From Amphiura filiformis (lineage: Eukaryota; Echinodermata; Ophiuroidea; Amphilepidida; Amphiuridae), in NCBI RefSeq assembly GCF_039555335.1, contig NC_092629.1:2985935-3049934 (forward strand): a DNA stretch of 64,000 bases, in the 5' to 3' direction. This document shows, one piece after another, positions 1-18,163 of the stretch. A model generated the notes under the pieces. The model saw only the letters and a program-made list of their open reading frames with translations. It ran no database searches and was not told where the DNA came from. The position numbers and the translations under genes were made by a program. Position 1 is the stretch's first letter. Every line of letters begins with the position of its first letter.

Positions 1-190
1 ACTTCTTGCCAGGACAGAACTTCACCTACCCACGAGTTTGGGCCCGTCGACCTAGAACGGCTTCACACGACAGTTTTAGTCATTTGACCTTAGATGACCC
101 CTGGGATGGGGCCCCGGGATCAGATGACTTAACGAACATAAACTTCTTCTTGCCAGGACAGAACTTCACCTACCCACCGAGTTTGGGCCC
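1..190. repeat. Direct duplication at the left edge
   Basis: A block of about 45 bp (ACTTCTTGCCAGGACAGAAC and onward to GTTTGGGCCC) at 1-45 recurs at 142-190 with small differences, a period of about 141 bp. The first copy is cut by the window edge, so more copies may lie outside. No coding signal is seen. Confidence 0.7.
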
Positions 191-264
191 TGTACAACCT
201 CGACAGCCTCACATTAGCAGTCACAGACAGACAGAGACAGACAAAACTAGAGAATAGCGTATTA

Positions 265-295
265 CAGGGGTGTGAGAGTCTCACTCACACCCCTG
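265..295. repeat. Perfect 12-bp stem hairpin
   Basis: CAGGGGTGTGAG at 265-276 is exactly complementary to CTCACACCCCTG at 284-295, with a 7-nt loop. It sits between the left-edge duplication and a C-run-rich stretch, so it may be the end of a degraded mobile element. No function is supported. Confidence 0.7.
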
Positions 296-299
296 GTAT

Positions 300-780
300 T
301 ATAATCAGTGGCGGCGCTTACGGGGGGCACGGGAGCATTTGCCTCCCAAAAAATAATTTCTTGCCCCCCAGTTTTGAGGCAAACCCCAAATTACGTAAAT
401 TTCCGCTTTTTGCAGCAATTTTGCCCAACATTTATCGACCCCCCCCCCCCCGAAATTCACTTTGCCCCTCCCCCCCCCTCAAAAAAAAAATTCCAATTAT
501 TGAAATGTATTTTCCAATATATTATTATTCTTGATTAATATACTGATTGCTCAACTTGAAAATTGTAACATCCCTTAGGAAAATGAATAATTTGTAGAAA
601 ACTTCCTAAAACCTCTTTCCGGGCCATGGGACCTTTCTGCCCCTCCTCCCTCCAGAATGCTCCCAGTCAGGACTCTTGGCCCCTCTCTAGTCTCTAGTAA
701 AATCCAAATTTACCAAAAATTTTTACAATTTTTGCGTCAATTTTGGCAAAATTGGTTGACTTTGCCTCTCAGTTAACGTT
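300..780. repeat. C-run-rich dispersed repeat remnant
   Basis: The stretch has long C runs (about 430-480) and the words CTTGCCCCCCAG and TTTTTGCGTCAATTTTGGC. Similar G-run/C-run words recur in opposite orientation at about 38035-38200, which suggests copies of one dispersed element. No intact ends were found. Confidence 0.35.
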
Positions 781-915
781 AACCGACCCCTACCCCTCTC
801 TCACTTTACGGTCCCACTACCCCCTCGCTCTCTCTTAACTGTCCCCTACCCCTCGCTCTCACTTTACTGTCCCCTACCCCTCGCTCTCATTTTGACTGTC
901 CCCCTACCCCCCATC
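781..915. repeat. Short tandem repeat, pyrimidine rich
   Basis: Four to five imperfect units of about 30 bp built on CCCCTACCCCTCGCTCTCAC, separated by TTTACTGT-type spacers, follow one another. It is a minisatellite-like tract without coding potential. Confidence 0.7.
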
Positions 916-1469
916 GCTTTCACATAATTCTGACTGCACCCGGTCCCCACACGTTTTTAGGAGCCGTTGTGTACAGCCGGTAAATCCCCAGGGTCAAACG
1001 TGTAAACAAGTGGGAATATCTTGGTCCCAGCCGGTTTGTGTTCCTCCGTCACTAAACAAACCGTCTGGCGACAACCCCGAAATGACGATCCGCTGATTGG
1101 TTAATGAATTTCCAAACTTCCAAATAAAACTGTTTTCAATTGGCTATAGGACGTAACTTGTGTAAGTGACACTAAACACTGTTTGTAGATACCGCAAACG
1201 TAAAATATACACTAGCTCAATGGCCACTGAGGCGCCAATCGTCTGATATCGCCTTTCATGTCAGCGACTCACAGCGCAGACTCAGCATGGCGTACTCACG
1301 ACGTTGTGTGGATTTATGTAACCGCATAGCTGTCACTCAACCGTTGCATGCATTGAAGCCCGGCACTGATTGACAGCAATTCGTACATGCAAGCCTATTG
1401 CGCATGGGCAGTATTTTGGGGACGCACCATTATTATGGGGAATGGGGGCTAGGGAGTTTTTTGAAAAAA

Positions 1470-1560
1470 AAATTGCCTCACTGACGAGTAAAAAAAATCA
1501 CCTTACTGATGACTAAAAAAATTGCCTCACTGATGCGTAAAAAAATGGAATACATTAATA
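1470..1560. repeat. A-rich tandem repeat
   Basis: Three or four imperfect units of about 30 bp, each combining an A run with a TTGCCTCACTGATG-like word, are repeated in direct orientation. Confidence 0.6.
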
Positions 1561-4074
1561 AAATAAAAAAATTTCGCCAACAATTTTATTCTGCCTGACC
1601 CAACTCCCTAGACTCTCCATAAATATCTAATGGTGCGTCCCTTAATAAAAGTTATTTATAAAATTTCAGGCCCGTTTTTAAAATCTTGGTATTTTAAAAA
1701 CAATCACATACACACCCAAACAATAATACTAAGCCACCCCTCACCCAGGAACATTAATTAAACCAAGGGTTCACTCAGTGGTCAAATTGTGTTATTTATT
1801 TATTCACTTTCCCAGGTCCCTAACTCTATTAGTATTACGACAGTCATGATCATGCATGTTAGAGCTGGGGATTTCCCTGCGTGTCGCAACAATAATTTTA
1901 TATATCACGTTGATTTCTAGACGGAACTTTCTGCCACCCCTTCCCTCATTCAAAATAATTCTTATTCTTAGTAAACAAAAATTAAATGACTCCCGAGATC
2001 GCGGTGTAAAAATAAAAGACTCGGAGATTTGGCAGTACCGTACATTAACATTCTTTGTTATCTTCTTGGCTTCCTGCCGATCTGTTCAAAATAATCGGGT
2101 TTCGTTGATTCTTTTAATGGAAAATAGTTATTATTGTTATGAAAACAACAGAATCACCTAGTTTTAAAAAGTTTGAAAAAAAAAAACTTTTGTAGATTGC
2201 AGATGAGACGAAGTGTATATTCATCTCGGATTGCAGCATTAATTTGAATACAGTTGAAATTGTCATAAAAGTGAATGCAGAGAATCTTCTCTGGTGAATG
2301 TCATGACATCAAACATTTGGGGAGTGCCTTTCTTTAATTTATTGTTTACATCATGCGTGATACCACGGGGCCCGGGTGATACCATGTGCATGCGATGTGC
2401 ATCATCGGTGATGTTCACATTCCAGAGATCGCGGGACTGCAGTTGTACTTACTTACTTGGCCAATTTGAATAATTCAGATATTGGAATTGGTCATTCGGT
2501 ATAAATCAAATTATGACAATGACATTTAATATTCAGTACAGTCGGAGGCTGAGCAGCAAGAACTGGTGTCTTGTATTGACATTACGAGTTTAAAGTCGTG
2601 TCAGGATGATCTTTTCGGTGCGATCTTGCAAGCCTTGAATTAAATAAATCTCATGGCATGATGCATGAGTTGTTTGGTCCGGCTACCGCATGCAGGGCTG
2701 AGATCCCGGGGCTGAGATGGGTCATTGAAGACCGCAGGGTATCGGCTTCTTTCAGTTCTGGGTCTCGGGGCTTCGTGCACTTGGCAAATAGATGATTGGA
2801 TGTAAATCTCACGTGCTCTTTTAGTTCTGCAACGAAAAGGAAATAGAACAATAATACTGATAAATGATATCAGAAGTACTAAGATCATAAATATGTGTAA
2901 GGTAAGAACAAACAAGAACAGCATGAAAACCTGGGTATGTCGGCGATTTAATAGGTAGGCCTAGGCCTACAAAAAATGTTGAATGATATAGGCCTACAAA
3001 ATTGTTAATGGCAAGATATTAATATTAGTATTAATATTATGTTTTGGGTGCAGAATATTTGCGACTCGTCGGACTCGCACATGTAGGCCTATGTGTTGTT
3101 TCCCATACAAAATGATACAAGGATGTGTGAGGAAATTTGATGTCACCAGCGGGATGAGTTTGCGCTTGCTAAAACACGGCCAAAACGTCGGGTTCTTGGC
3201 CAATATCGCTGGTGGAGTTCTCTCGAACGTTCCGTGGCGCATGGTGGTCTGAACTTTTCGATTTCTTGTCAGGAACATGATTGCATTGCTCACCTGGAAG
3301 AGAAATAACATTAAATGATGAATATCGGGATGCATAACGAACCGGGATAACGAATTATAATTAGTATAATAAGATCGTAATTCAGAGGTCAGAGAAGATG
3401 TTTCTTGCCAAGTTCTATGGGCGGTAGATAAAGCGATTTGCTACGATGAAGAATACAAAACCGTATGATTGATACGGGAGACTCCGAAAAAACATTACAA
3501 ATCGCCGTTTTCACAATATTATTAAGCTTATGCCTTAATACTGTCATGCAAAAACCGAAGTGAATGTAAAATATGAATCTAACAAAATAATACTAACCTG
3601 ATTATCGTCTTAACTTTTGAGGTTATTGATCGACTCAAGAATGTCAATCTTGCTGGCTCATAACCAATCCAGATTGTAAAATGCGTGGTTTTCTCGTTGA
3701 GGTGTCATCCGACTTTTGTACTCGAGAATCAGCTACGAATTGTCAACGGGTTTTCACGCGCTGACAACGCGTTGTGTATGCCATTTGCCACGGGTGGTTT
3801 TTTTGCGTGGTCAACGAAAAACCCACGTTTTGCCATACAGGAACCCGTCGCGATATCATCGCGTGTAGGGCGTTAGTTTCTTGCGACCTGTACTGTAGTA
3901 TGAACAACAACTTGGTAGTTTGAGTGGTCACCACCTCAGAAGTCGTGTTCTATATATAGGCCACTAGAATCCAAATCACTATGCATGCAATTTAACTCAA
4001 AACTTGGAATCGGACCATGCACTATTGCTACTTAATTCTCAGTAATCATGTTTGTTTGTTTGTTTGTTTGTTAG
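1561..4074. other. Upstream flank of the MNK gene, no confident gene
   Basis: No exon could be supported here by homology or clear splice context. TAGGCCTA words cluster at about 2950-3010. A short TATA-like word (CTATATATAGG) lies at 3950-3960, with moderately GC-rich sequence upstream of it. The region probably contains the MNK promoter and a non-coding first exon, because the first recognised MNK exon begins at a splice acceptor (AG at 4073-4074), but neither the promoter nor the exon can be located from sequence alone. Confidence 0.4.
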
Positions 4075-4085
4075 ATGACCAGCCA

Positions 4086-10065
<5,980 letters not shown>

Positions 10066-12052
10066 ACATGTCCCCCAGTCTCAGTATACATCACTATGTT
10101 ATTGTAGCATCAGAAGGATGGATATCCTAGGTAGCAGCACCTTGAAAACTTAACAAGTGATAATAATACTACACATATTCATCGAAAAAATATTCTTCCT
10201 TAAATGCAGATTTCTCAAAAACATTGGGACAAATTCACCCCAACTGTCACCCGAAGAAACTTCTTTCTCCAGAAGTGATTCCCTGAACATGACACTACTG
10301 TAGGTGCTTTCTATATTCAACATGTATACCCTGCGAAATTTGATCCAAGAATTTTGCTCATAAGAACCACCGATCCCGCTTCTTGACAAACTGACTTCTG
10401 TCATCAATAGGCATCAAAAGCTTTTTTTTTCTTGTTATGTATATATTTGTAATTATAGATATCTACTTTTCTGTATATATGAGATGACACTGACAAAACG
10501 CTCTTCTTACAAGGCTCTATTGTTTCAATCACAGACTAGTTGTGTGTAATCATACTGAACTTGAGGTGGTGTTCCACAGGGTTACAAAATGGGTCCTGTG
10601 TATTGGATGGGATTGAATCACCAGCAAGAAATCCATACTATTAACCAGCTGACCCAAGGATGTATCTCAGGGGTGCGAGCTGCTGTCAAATCTGCATAAT
10701 TATGCAAAAGCATCCTTTATTGGGTCAAAATTTATCCCCACCATCCTTAATGATACCCACGCAAGTGAGTGTTATTATGAGAAAACATGTCTGTGAATGA
10801 ACTGTAGCTACTCTATCCAGCCGCCAGAGCTCATGTATAGGAGCATAAAAATGTACATTATTTTTTGCCCTTGTACATACATGTAAATACTTCATCAAAT
10901 TCATACCGACTTTGAAGTTTGTGGAGCAGTGGTATATTACATATACAGGGTTTCCCAAAAATGTAATTAAAACATTTTTAAACATTAATGAATGTGTACT
11001 ATGTTTTATAAAATATAAGTTAACATGATTTTTAGGACATCTTGTATAAGTGAATCAGGTCATTTGCTATGTGCCAAATCATCTCACGCCCAGTGGCATA
11101 GTTCAATAATCTCAATGCAACAATCATGCCTAAAAAGTTGAACTCAAGTTGTGGAGTATGAGTTTTTGTACCCAAGACATTTAGAGATCCTGTTGTGAGT
11201 ACACATACGCATTGGGGTTGAAGAACTTTGTCCTTGTGGATTGTGTCATTCCTGCAGCATATTATTGCAAGGAGTTGGCAAATGACACGAATTGCTCCAG
11301 ACATTTCAAAGTCGCTGAGAATTTCAAAGTACTCCTGGTCTTTAAAAAAGAAAAAAAGTTTATGACTTGATTTTTTTTTCTACTGTTGTAAAACATTCAC
11401 TTAATTACTAATGTATTGTTTTCATCTTATGTACAATATTATGAAAAAAACTGTGGAACTAAAAGAGGTCATGGTTTAAGTAATAAATGTGAGAGAAAAG
11501 TGATTATCCTGCCATAGGCATTGACCACATCATCATCAAGGCAAAATGGTCTCATCCCTAGGACACAGTTTGTTAACCTCATATCTACAATCAAGGCTCA
11601 ATAGTTGACCTCTACTTGTTGAGTACAGTGTTTTGTACCCAACACATGTAAAGGTCATTTTATGAGTGTGCAAAACTGTGCATGTATATGGGGGTTAAAG
11701 AACATTGTCTTGATGGATGAGCATGTTTTGTGTGGGTTTTATGACAGGATTGAATTTGGTCACAGATCCCTGGTATTTGACATGGTGAGAACTTTTCGTC
11801 AGATTTAATTTTAAAAAATGACTTCTTTTTGCCAAATTATACATGTTATCTTCCAAGTGAAGTTTGTGCTAACAAAATACAGCACATTCAGTACAGATCA
11901 TTGTTTTAACAAAAGATTTACTTTTTCAGTATTATATTTGTATTTCAAGGGAATTGGGCCTAAAAAACGAGTGGGAATATTTTTCATTTCCGTTTTTTTC
12001 CTTCTAAAAAATGTTTTCATATGTATTTTAAGATAAGATATCTTTATCTACC
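10066..12052. other. 3' flank of MNK, no gene
   Basis: The stretch follows the MNK stop codon and probably includes its 3' UTR. One AATAAA word (11482-11487) could be a polyadenylation signal, but there is nothing to single it out. It contains copies of the GGACACAGTT-type repeat (about 11126-11260, half element; 11548-11738, with inverted ends) and a solitary mariner-like end (ACAGGGTTTCCCAAAAATG near 10945). No coding sequence is supported. Confidence 0.5.
11548..11738. mobile_element. Short inverted-repeat element (GGACACAGTT..TTAACCC family)
   Basis: GGACACAGTTTGTTAACCTC at the left and GGGGTTAAAGAACATTGTC at the right form imperfect terminal inverted repeats, so this copy shows the family to be a MITE. 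The other copies in the window are partial. Confidence 0.5.
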
Positions 12053-12132
12053 CCCTATTCTTGCCAATGGATTAGTCCAATTTAACATGATATCAGTACA
12101 GCTATATTGGACCAATCCATCTCTTAATAGGG
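12053..12132. repeat. 80-bp fold-back
   Basis: CCCTATTCTTGCCAATGGAT and ATCCATCTCTTAATAGGG form an imperfect inverted pair, with TTAGTCCAAT/ATTGGACCAA continuing the stem. It is a small hairpin of MITE type without coding content. Confidence 0.6.
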
Positions 12133-12178
12133 ATGTTTTGTATGTGACTTTGAAATCATTGTATTATCAGTGCATTAA

Positions 12179-12362
12179 TAGGTAATTCAATTGGTCAGGT
12201 GTTTTGTTGCGTGGTCTTGATTCAAGATCAACCGTTTATTCAAGAAAAAAAACTTTGGAGAATTTTTTTGTGTCCTGGCAATCAAAAGCAAAAACAAATG
12301 ATAGCTTAAAAATTGTAAACTAAACATTCCAGGTGTTGTTAAGCCATCAATTGAATTGCCTA
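12179..12362. mobile_element. hAT-like MITE with 8-bp target duplication
   Basis: The termini are TAGGTAATTCAATTG and CAATTGAATTGCCTA. The flanking 8 bp are TGCATTAA (12171-12178) and TGTATTAA (12363-12370), matching at 7 of 8. Eight-bp duplications are typical of hAT transposases. No transposase is encoded, so the element is non-autonomous. Confidence 0.65.
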
Positions 12363-12724
12363 TGTATTAATATTTCCTACCTGTAATGGTGCAATGCGTT
12401 CGGGATTTCTTCAAAACGTCAAAGTCTTCAAAAAATGAAAAAGCAAACAAAACTACGTTATTGCGAGATTTAAAAAAAATGTAGAAAAGAGTTTTTCTTC
12501 ACTTTGGTATTAGAAGAACAAAAAAAAATCTACAAAAAAAAATTAAGGTAGTTACAATAATTTGTCACCTAGTGGCAAATTATGCTGCTTTCTGTTTCCA
12601 TGGTAATTGTAAAACCATGGCAACAGTAATTATAGCAATGGCATGAATGAAGAAATCCCAACGGCCGAGATAATCAGTGTGTGTTCTAATTAAGTACCTT
12701 CATTGTTCAAGTAAGTGTAACTTG

Positions 12725-12770
12725 CATTTTTTTTTTTTTTATTTTTTAATTTTTTTCTTATTTTTTTTTT
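12725..12770. repeat. T-rich low-complexity tract
   Basis: Near-uninterrupted T runs with single A or C interruptions. It may be the tail of a minus-strand retroposed sequence, but no body was recognised beside it. Confidence 0.7.
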
Positions 12771-13030
12771 GTTAACAGTGATGTTCAACTTTTTTGTATG
12801 TTAGGGAGAGACTGTGAGTGTGCGTGTGGGGCCAGATCAAAAAACGATCCCCCCAAGTAAATAGGTTGCAATTAAAATTGTTAATTGTTTTAAGTCATTT
12901 AAGGTTTGGGACATAAAAGAGTTAAGATGCTTTATAAATTGTATTTTTCTACCACATGTTCTCAAGTTAAGGTTGTTGTCCAGTGAAATATGTTCTTTAT
13001 GAAGTGAAAAATTTACAGATATAAGTTAAG

Positions 13031-13407
13031 TTAAAGGGGCATTCAGAGATTATATCTACGGAGCTACGCTATTTCCTCTCTTGTGATTTTTTTCATGTTT
13101 AGAATGTTTACCAATATAGTTTTGTCACCCCTTCAATGTTTAAGTCGGAAATGCTGTTTATTTGAGATGTTGTTGAATTTTTTTGTCCCGGGGGGACAAG
13201 AAACTCTTAAGTGTGCAAGGCAACCAAATTCAGAAACTGTTTAATGTATTATGCTAACAGATAGTGCAGCGGCAGACCAATGAAGACTTGCAGAAGGATT
13301 ACTTGAGCTGTCTTTATATCAAAAAGCAATTTGCGATCAGATTCACTTGTGTTTATTGATCAATTCTTGGAGTACTTTGTGTAGGCTATCTCTGAATGCC
13401 CCTTTAA
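13031..13407. mobile_element. piggyBac-type MITE with TTAA flanks
   Basis: The element is bounded by TTAA at 13031-13034 and 13404-13407. Just inside lie the inverted termini AGGGGCATTCAGAGAT and ATCTCTGAATGCCCCT. TTAA target duplication is diagnostic of the piggyBac superfamily. The 377-bp body encodes nothing recognisable. Confidence 0.75.
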
Positions 13408-13501
13408 ATTGATGTTAGAAATTGGACACAAATTTGGATAACATTTATCTTTAAGTCCGAGTATCTTGCAGAAAGGGTGAGAGAGAGAGTGAGTGAAAAA
13501 A

Positions 13502-13761
13502 GGCTATTGTATTTAAAATCCATACTCCTGTGGAAGATTTTGGAAATATCTTCCTCACAGGGAGTATGAATTTCAAGTGGAATGAACACATTAGGCAGCT
13601 CCATTTGAATTCCATGCAACCTGAATCTTCCACAGAGGGAGTGTGAGTTTCAAATAGAGTTGGTTAATGTGCTAATTCCATTTGAAATTCATACTCCCTT
13701 TGTGGAAGATAGTCCCAAAATATTCCACATGGGGAGTGTGAACTTTAAATGGATTAGCCCA
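13502..13761. mobile_element. CATTTGAAAT-family MITE, expanded copy
   Basis: The sequence opens GGCTATTGTATTTAAAATCC and closes GGATTAGCCC. It has four, rather than two, internal CACAGGGAGT-type arms, as if one copy inserted in or duplicated within another. The palindromic arms share TTTCAAATGGA/TCCATTTGAAATTCATACTC words with the other copies. Confidence 0.65.
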
Positions 13762-13774
13762 TATTATATGTGTG

Positions 13775-13791
13775 TGTGTGTGTGATATTTG
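13775..13791. repeat. (TG)n microsatellite
   Basis: A short run of about eight TG dinucleotides. Confidence 0.8.
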
Positions 13792-15027
13792 TAGCCGGTC
13801 AACAACTCTTATTCTAAAAAAGTTGTGTATATCCTGAATCAGATATGTGATACCTTTTGTTTCAAATGGAGCTCCCATCCCCCTCAACTGTCAGCTGATT
13901 TTAAAAGAAATATTACACTCATTATTTTCTGATATTTGCGATCACATAACTGATTCAGACCAACAAGTTTGGATGCTCTTGAAACAGGCTAGTTTTGTAA
14001 AAATCAATGTTTGCTAAATTCTTACTTTCAAAGCAGTGTACTAGAAATCTATGCCAGGTACAACTGATCATAGCATACCCACACAAGTCTTATGCAAGTC
14101 TACCCCAGCACATATAATGTGGACTTGTGTCCAAAAGATAGACTGCTTCATATGTCTAAAAAAAGTCCATCAGACTGTTTCAAGTGCATCCAAACATATT
14201 ATATTATTAATTATGTATGTTTAGTCATGACATATTCTTGCTCCATATTATGTCATGCAAAGCCAATTAACATCAGGTGGCTTCCAAGGGGGTGTGTCTG
14301 AATGAAGGAATGGCAAGATTTGTATTGCTGTTATTTTATCATCAGAATATATGCATACCTTATTTTTTAAACACATTTGGAAAAACAAAATTCAGACTCA
14401 ATAGCTAGGTTGACTTCAAAACTTGTTTGGCTTTTTACATTTATTTAAAAAGTCGTGAACTAAACTCACAAACTTATATTTTTCAGTTCCTTCAACCCAT
14501 TTTCAAACATTCCATTGAATGTTTCAATTCCATGTTGCCAGCCTTCTTCAGACACTACCCCCAGAAGGTCAAGGGTCACATCCATCTTGGAAGTGTCACT
14601 TGACATTCTCTGCTGGTCTATATAAGATTCACACTTAACCTTTCCAGGGTCAATGACCCAGGTCAAAGGTTAGGTATGTTTACAGCAATACGTTTCCAAT
14701 CCAGTGTGTCAGAAATGGTCAATTTTGTCCAAATGTAAGAGGTTAAATTTTAAGTACATGCTTTATTCTGAAATCTACATTAATTCTAAATTTGTGCAAA
14801 TTAAGGGTGATGATAATTGTATTGATTTTGTGTAATTTGACATGCTGGATTGGATTGGGTTATAAGAGGGTAGATTAATATATGGGTGTTAAAATTTATT
14901 GGTAATTACCATGTGAAATTGGGTGGGTTTTGGAAAGATTTTGGCTGATGTGGGAGGGTCATGCAACAGGGATTCTATTTGGGTCTTGTCAATTGGCAGT
15001 TTGATCTTATTGGTTATGTTGTAACAG

Positions 15028-15243
15028 GCTATTCTATTTGAAAACTACACCCCTCTGATGGAGGTAGATTGGAATTGCAATGTCAGTGAAATATTCCACA
15101 GGGGTGTTTGGATTTGAAATGGAATAGCTCAAGTTGTAACTGGCTATTCTATTTGAAAACCACACCCCTCTGGAGAAAGATTGGAATTGCAATGTCAGTG
15201 AAATTTGTTACAGGTGGTGTGTGGATTTTAAATGGAATAGCTC
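15028..15243. mobile_element. Two tandem short copies of the GGCTATTC..GAATAGCTC palindrome
   Basis: Two units of about 103 bp, 15028-15131 and 15142-15243, each open with GGCTATTCTATTTGAAAAC and close with AAATGGAATAGCTCA. They share the unusual core GATTGGAATTGCAATGTCAG. The ends match the CATTTGAAAT family but the interior is different, so this is a sub-family duplicated in tandem. Confidence 0.65.
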
Positions 15244-17744
15244 ATACACATATCTTGTAATTTCAGTCAAATTTGATTGACCATACACTTAGTAAAAAAA
15301 AAAAAAAAAAAAAGTAAAAGTGGGTCCCCAGTTATGAACTACAGCAACTGGCGTTTCTGTCAAGATGATTAAGTACATCAATGTATTCGTTATTTAAGGA
15401 TAGTACCATGATCTATCCTTCTGTAGACCAAATGTTGGTTTATAAAATATCACTTAAGAATTTCAGTAAAACCACCAAAAGATTAACTTTTCTTTTTAGG
15501 GTGTACTTAGTCCAAGTTTATGAACAGAGTATTATTAATTAATTAAATTGTGGTTGCAATCATTTCCATCCAAATTTATTTGAATATGTTGAATATTCAT
15601 GAGGTCTTTGTCTGTGTATTAGTCTAGCCAGCCAATGCATTAATTTTTGTCTTTTCTGTTGTATTATTTTGTACTTTTAAGTTATCAATTTTGTAGTATG
15701 TAGTACAAATGCATCCATCGAATTTTATTTATAATATCCGTACTTCAATATCCTCATTCATTTGGGAACATACATACCAAAATATTTCTAAGTTTGTAAG
15801 TTCAGACACATTATATTTGTATACATTTTGACCAATGCTCTATAAAATAATTTTTTTCATTTTGCTTATTTATGAAATTTGTCCATTTATCATTTGGTTA
15901 TTTTTGTGTACCATTTTATATTTTCAGTTACAGAGATGGATATAAAATAAACTGGTTTACTTTCTGATAAGTTAACCTAATGAATATTAAATATGGATTA
16001 GTTTAAATTCAGTACTGTGGTTAAACCAGTTTAAGCAGAAATTAAACAAGTTAGAACAAAAGTTAAACAGGTTTACTGTGATGGGTTGTGTTCCAGGGGT
16101 TAGCTTCAGTTCAGCATGTTTAATATAAATGAGTTAGGTCAGTGTTGGTTTGCCTCAAAGTATGATCATCGCAAACTGGTTAACCATGGTTAATAAGTTT
16201 GATGATTAGCCATTACACAGGTTCAACATTAAACTGGATTAACCATTTGCTGACCTCACTTATAATATTAAACAGATTTACTGTAACATGTTTAGCTCCT
16301 CAACCTCTACTGTATATTGTGAAGTTATTATTTAGATAGTGCTGCATCTGAGATTTGCACAGATCTTTAACCAGGTTTAGGAAGTGACCTTTAACCCTTA
16401 GATTAGCTAGCTTGATTGGCTGAATGTTAGATTTGGTTTATTTGTTTTTGATTTGGAAATGACCAATTTGTAATTTTTTTTTTTCTGATATTGACACTGT
16501 TCTATTTGTCCTGTGCTGTGTAGTGCCTTGTTACAGGGTGTGCAAAATTTGAAGTCTTATTTTGGAATATAGAAGTACAGGGTGTACAAAATTAAAATCA
16601 CACTTGGGGAAAATTTCATGTTAAAAAACCCACCTGGATATAGGGGGATACTGATCGATTGTGTTTAAACTGTAACATAATGCTAGCTCAGTATTACAAG
16701 AGGGAAAATAACTTACTATTCACCATAGTGGCTCCTCCGAGTCCTTTATTAGACAACTATCCATTTTAGTGTTAAATTACAAGTTAATTTATCTTCTTTT
16801 GTGAATACAAAATAAAATTTAAAAGACTCAAATTTAACTCATTCTATTGGTTCTGATTTCACAAACATCTCAAAGGCACTAGAAATGCCTAAAGCCTGGC
16901 CTCTGGTCAACTAGGACCCTGGTGTACCTTCATTGTGCCATTCCATGGATTGCAACTGGAATGATGTCATTGGATATAAGTTCAGAAGGGTGGATCTTGC
17001 CTACTATATAATGGGTTACAGGTGTTTGTGAAATCAGATAGGAATGATACTGAAGTAAGCACACAATGGAAACAGATGTTGATATAAATAACCATGTTCG
17101 TTCAAAGTTCACCCCATCCAATTGCTTAGGGTGGCACAGTGTGTATTTATTGTCAAAATAAATTAGTAATATTATGACTTGAATCACTATGCACAAGGAA
17201 TTCAGCTTGGAACAACTCTGGGATAGAAATTTGCTGAGACTGCATTCTTAAGGGTTAGAACAATAGCAACCGGACGGAACCGGCAGTCAACCGCTGGTCG
17301 AGTTTTGATTTCATCCCTAAGTAATTTGGTTACAGAAATGCCACTGTTCGGGGTTTAACCTGAATTCAGGCTTTTCCAAATTTAAAGGTTTCTTCATCAG
17401 TTTCAGGCTTTTTGAATGGTAATAAGTGGCTTCACTGCTTTCAAGGGTAGTTAAGCATTGCACTGTCTTTAGACCAGGCATCCTGGTTTATTGTACAGAT
17501 GATTATCTCCCCAATAAGTGAGAAACATTTGTACAAAGTTTTGAAGAGTTTACCAGATTCTGACACTTCAGAATCATTCTCAGCAGATCTCTACCCCAGC
17601 AGTTGAAATAATATCAAAATCACCAATAACTCATGTCTGGTTTACAACATGATTGAGTAGTGCTGTCGTCTGATTCAATAAAATTGTCATCAGTGTCATA
17701 GATGCATCATCAGAATTAAGCCTGGTATGTGGTGGATTAATGTT
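15244..17744. other. AT-rich intergenic stretch, no gene seen
   Basis: The stretch is AT-rich with no supported exon. It contains an A-run (15293-15313) and many scattered AAACTGGTTTA/GGTTAACCATGGTTAA-like words between about 15950 and 16300. Solitary mariner-like ends (ACAGGGTGTGCAAAATT and ACAGGGTGTACAAAATT) lie near 16535 and 16580. Confidence 0.4.
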
Positions 17745-18163
17745 CACTTGCAATTAGGAAATACAAGCGAGATTGATTTAAATCAAAATCTGGGAGTTTC
17801 TGTAACATATCAAAACTTGGTTCCAGCAATAATAATAAATGGAAGAACTTTATCTCAGCACTTAATTTTTCTGGTCAGGGAAAATTTCTGGTCAGGGAAA
17901 AGTTGAATGACACATACCAAGTTTAGGACTCTTCCAGTTAAAACCCTTAACCCTTATGGAAGGCATAACCTTAATCTTCCACACAGGGAGTGTGAATTTC
18001 AAATAGGGATACCTGAATAAGTGATTCCATTTGAAATTTACACCCTGTTTGGGAGATTAAGGTCATGTTTTCCATAAGGGGTGTAGGGATTACAACTGTA
18101 ATAGCCCAGTTTAGGTTAAAAGACTCGGTTAGTGCCAAGAATTTCCTAATTGCAAGTGAATAT
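17745..18163. mobile_element. Inverted-repeat element with a nested MITE
   Basis: TTCACTTGCAATTAGGAAAT near 17745 is the exact complement of ATTTCCTAATTGCAAGTGAA near 18145. Between them sits a complete CATTTGAAAT-family element (17931-18108). The outer arms could be the ends of an older element into which the MITE jumped. Confidence 0.5.
17931..18108. mobile_element. CATTTGAAAT-family palindromic MITE
   Basis: The copy runs from CTTCCAGTTAAAACCC to TACAACTGTAATAGCCCA. The inner arms CACAGGGAGTGTGAATTTCA and TTGAAATTTACACCCTG are inverted relative to each other. The whole repeats the double-palindrome plan of the copies at 6794, 19434 and 61831. Confidence 0.65.

Noticed and set aside
781..915. 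A CRISPR-like regular repeat array
   Set aside because: The units are imperfect and contiguous without unique spacers, and the DNA is animal nuclear sequence.
2640..2924. Minus-strand open frames that might be a small gene upstream of MNK
   Set aside because: Two overlapping frames of similar size in the same place, with no conserved motif and no splice support.
4017..4085. Extending the MNK start to the in-frame ATG at 4017
   Set aside because: The added residues come from a (TTTG)n tract ending in TTAG, which looks like a splice acceptor. ATG 4086 gives a leader of normal MNK length.
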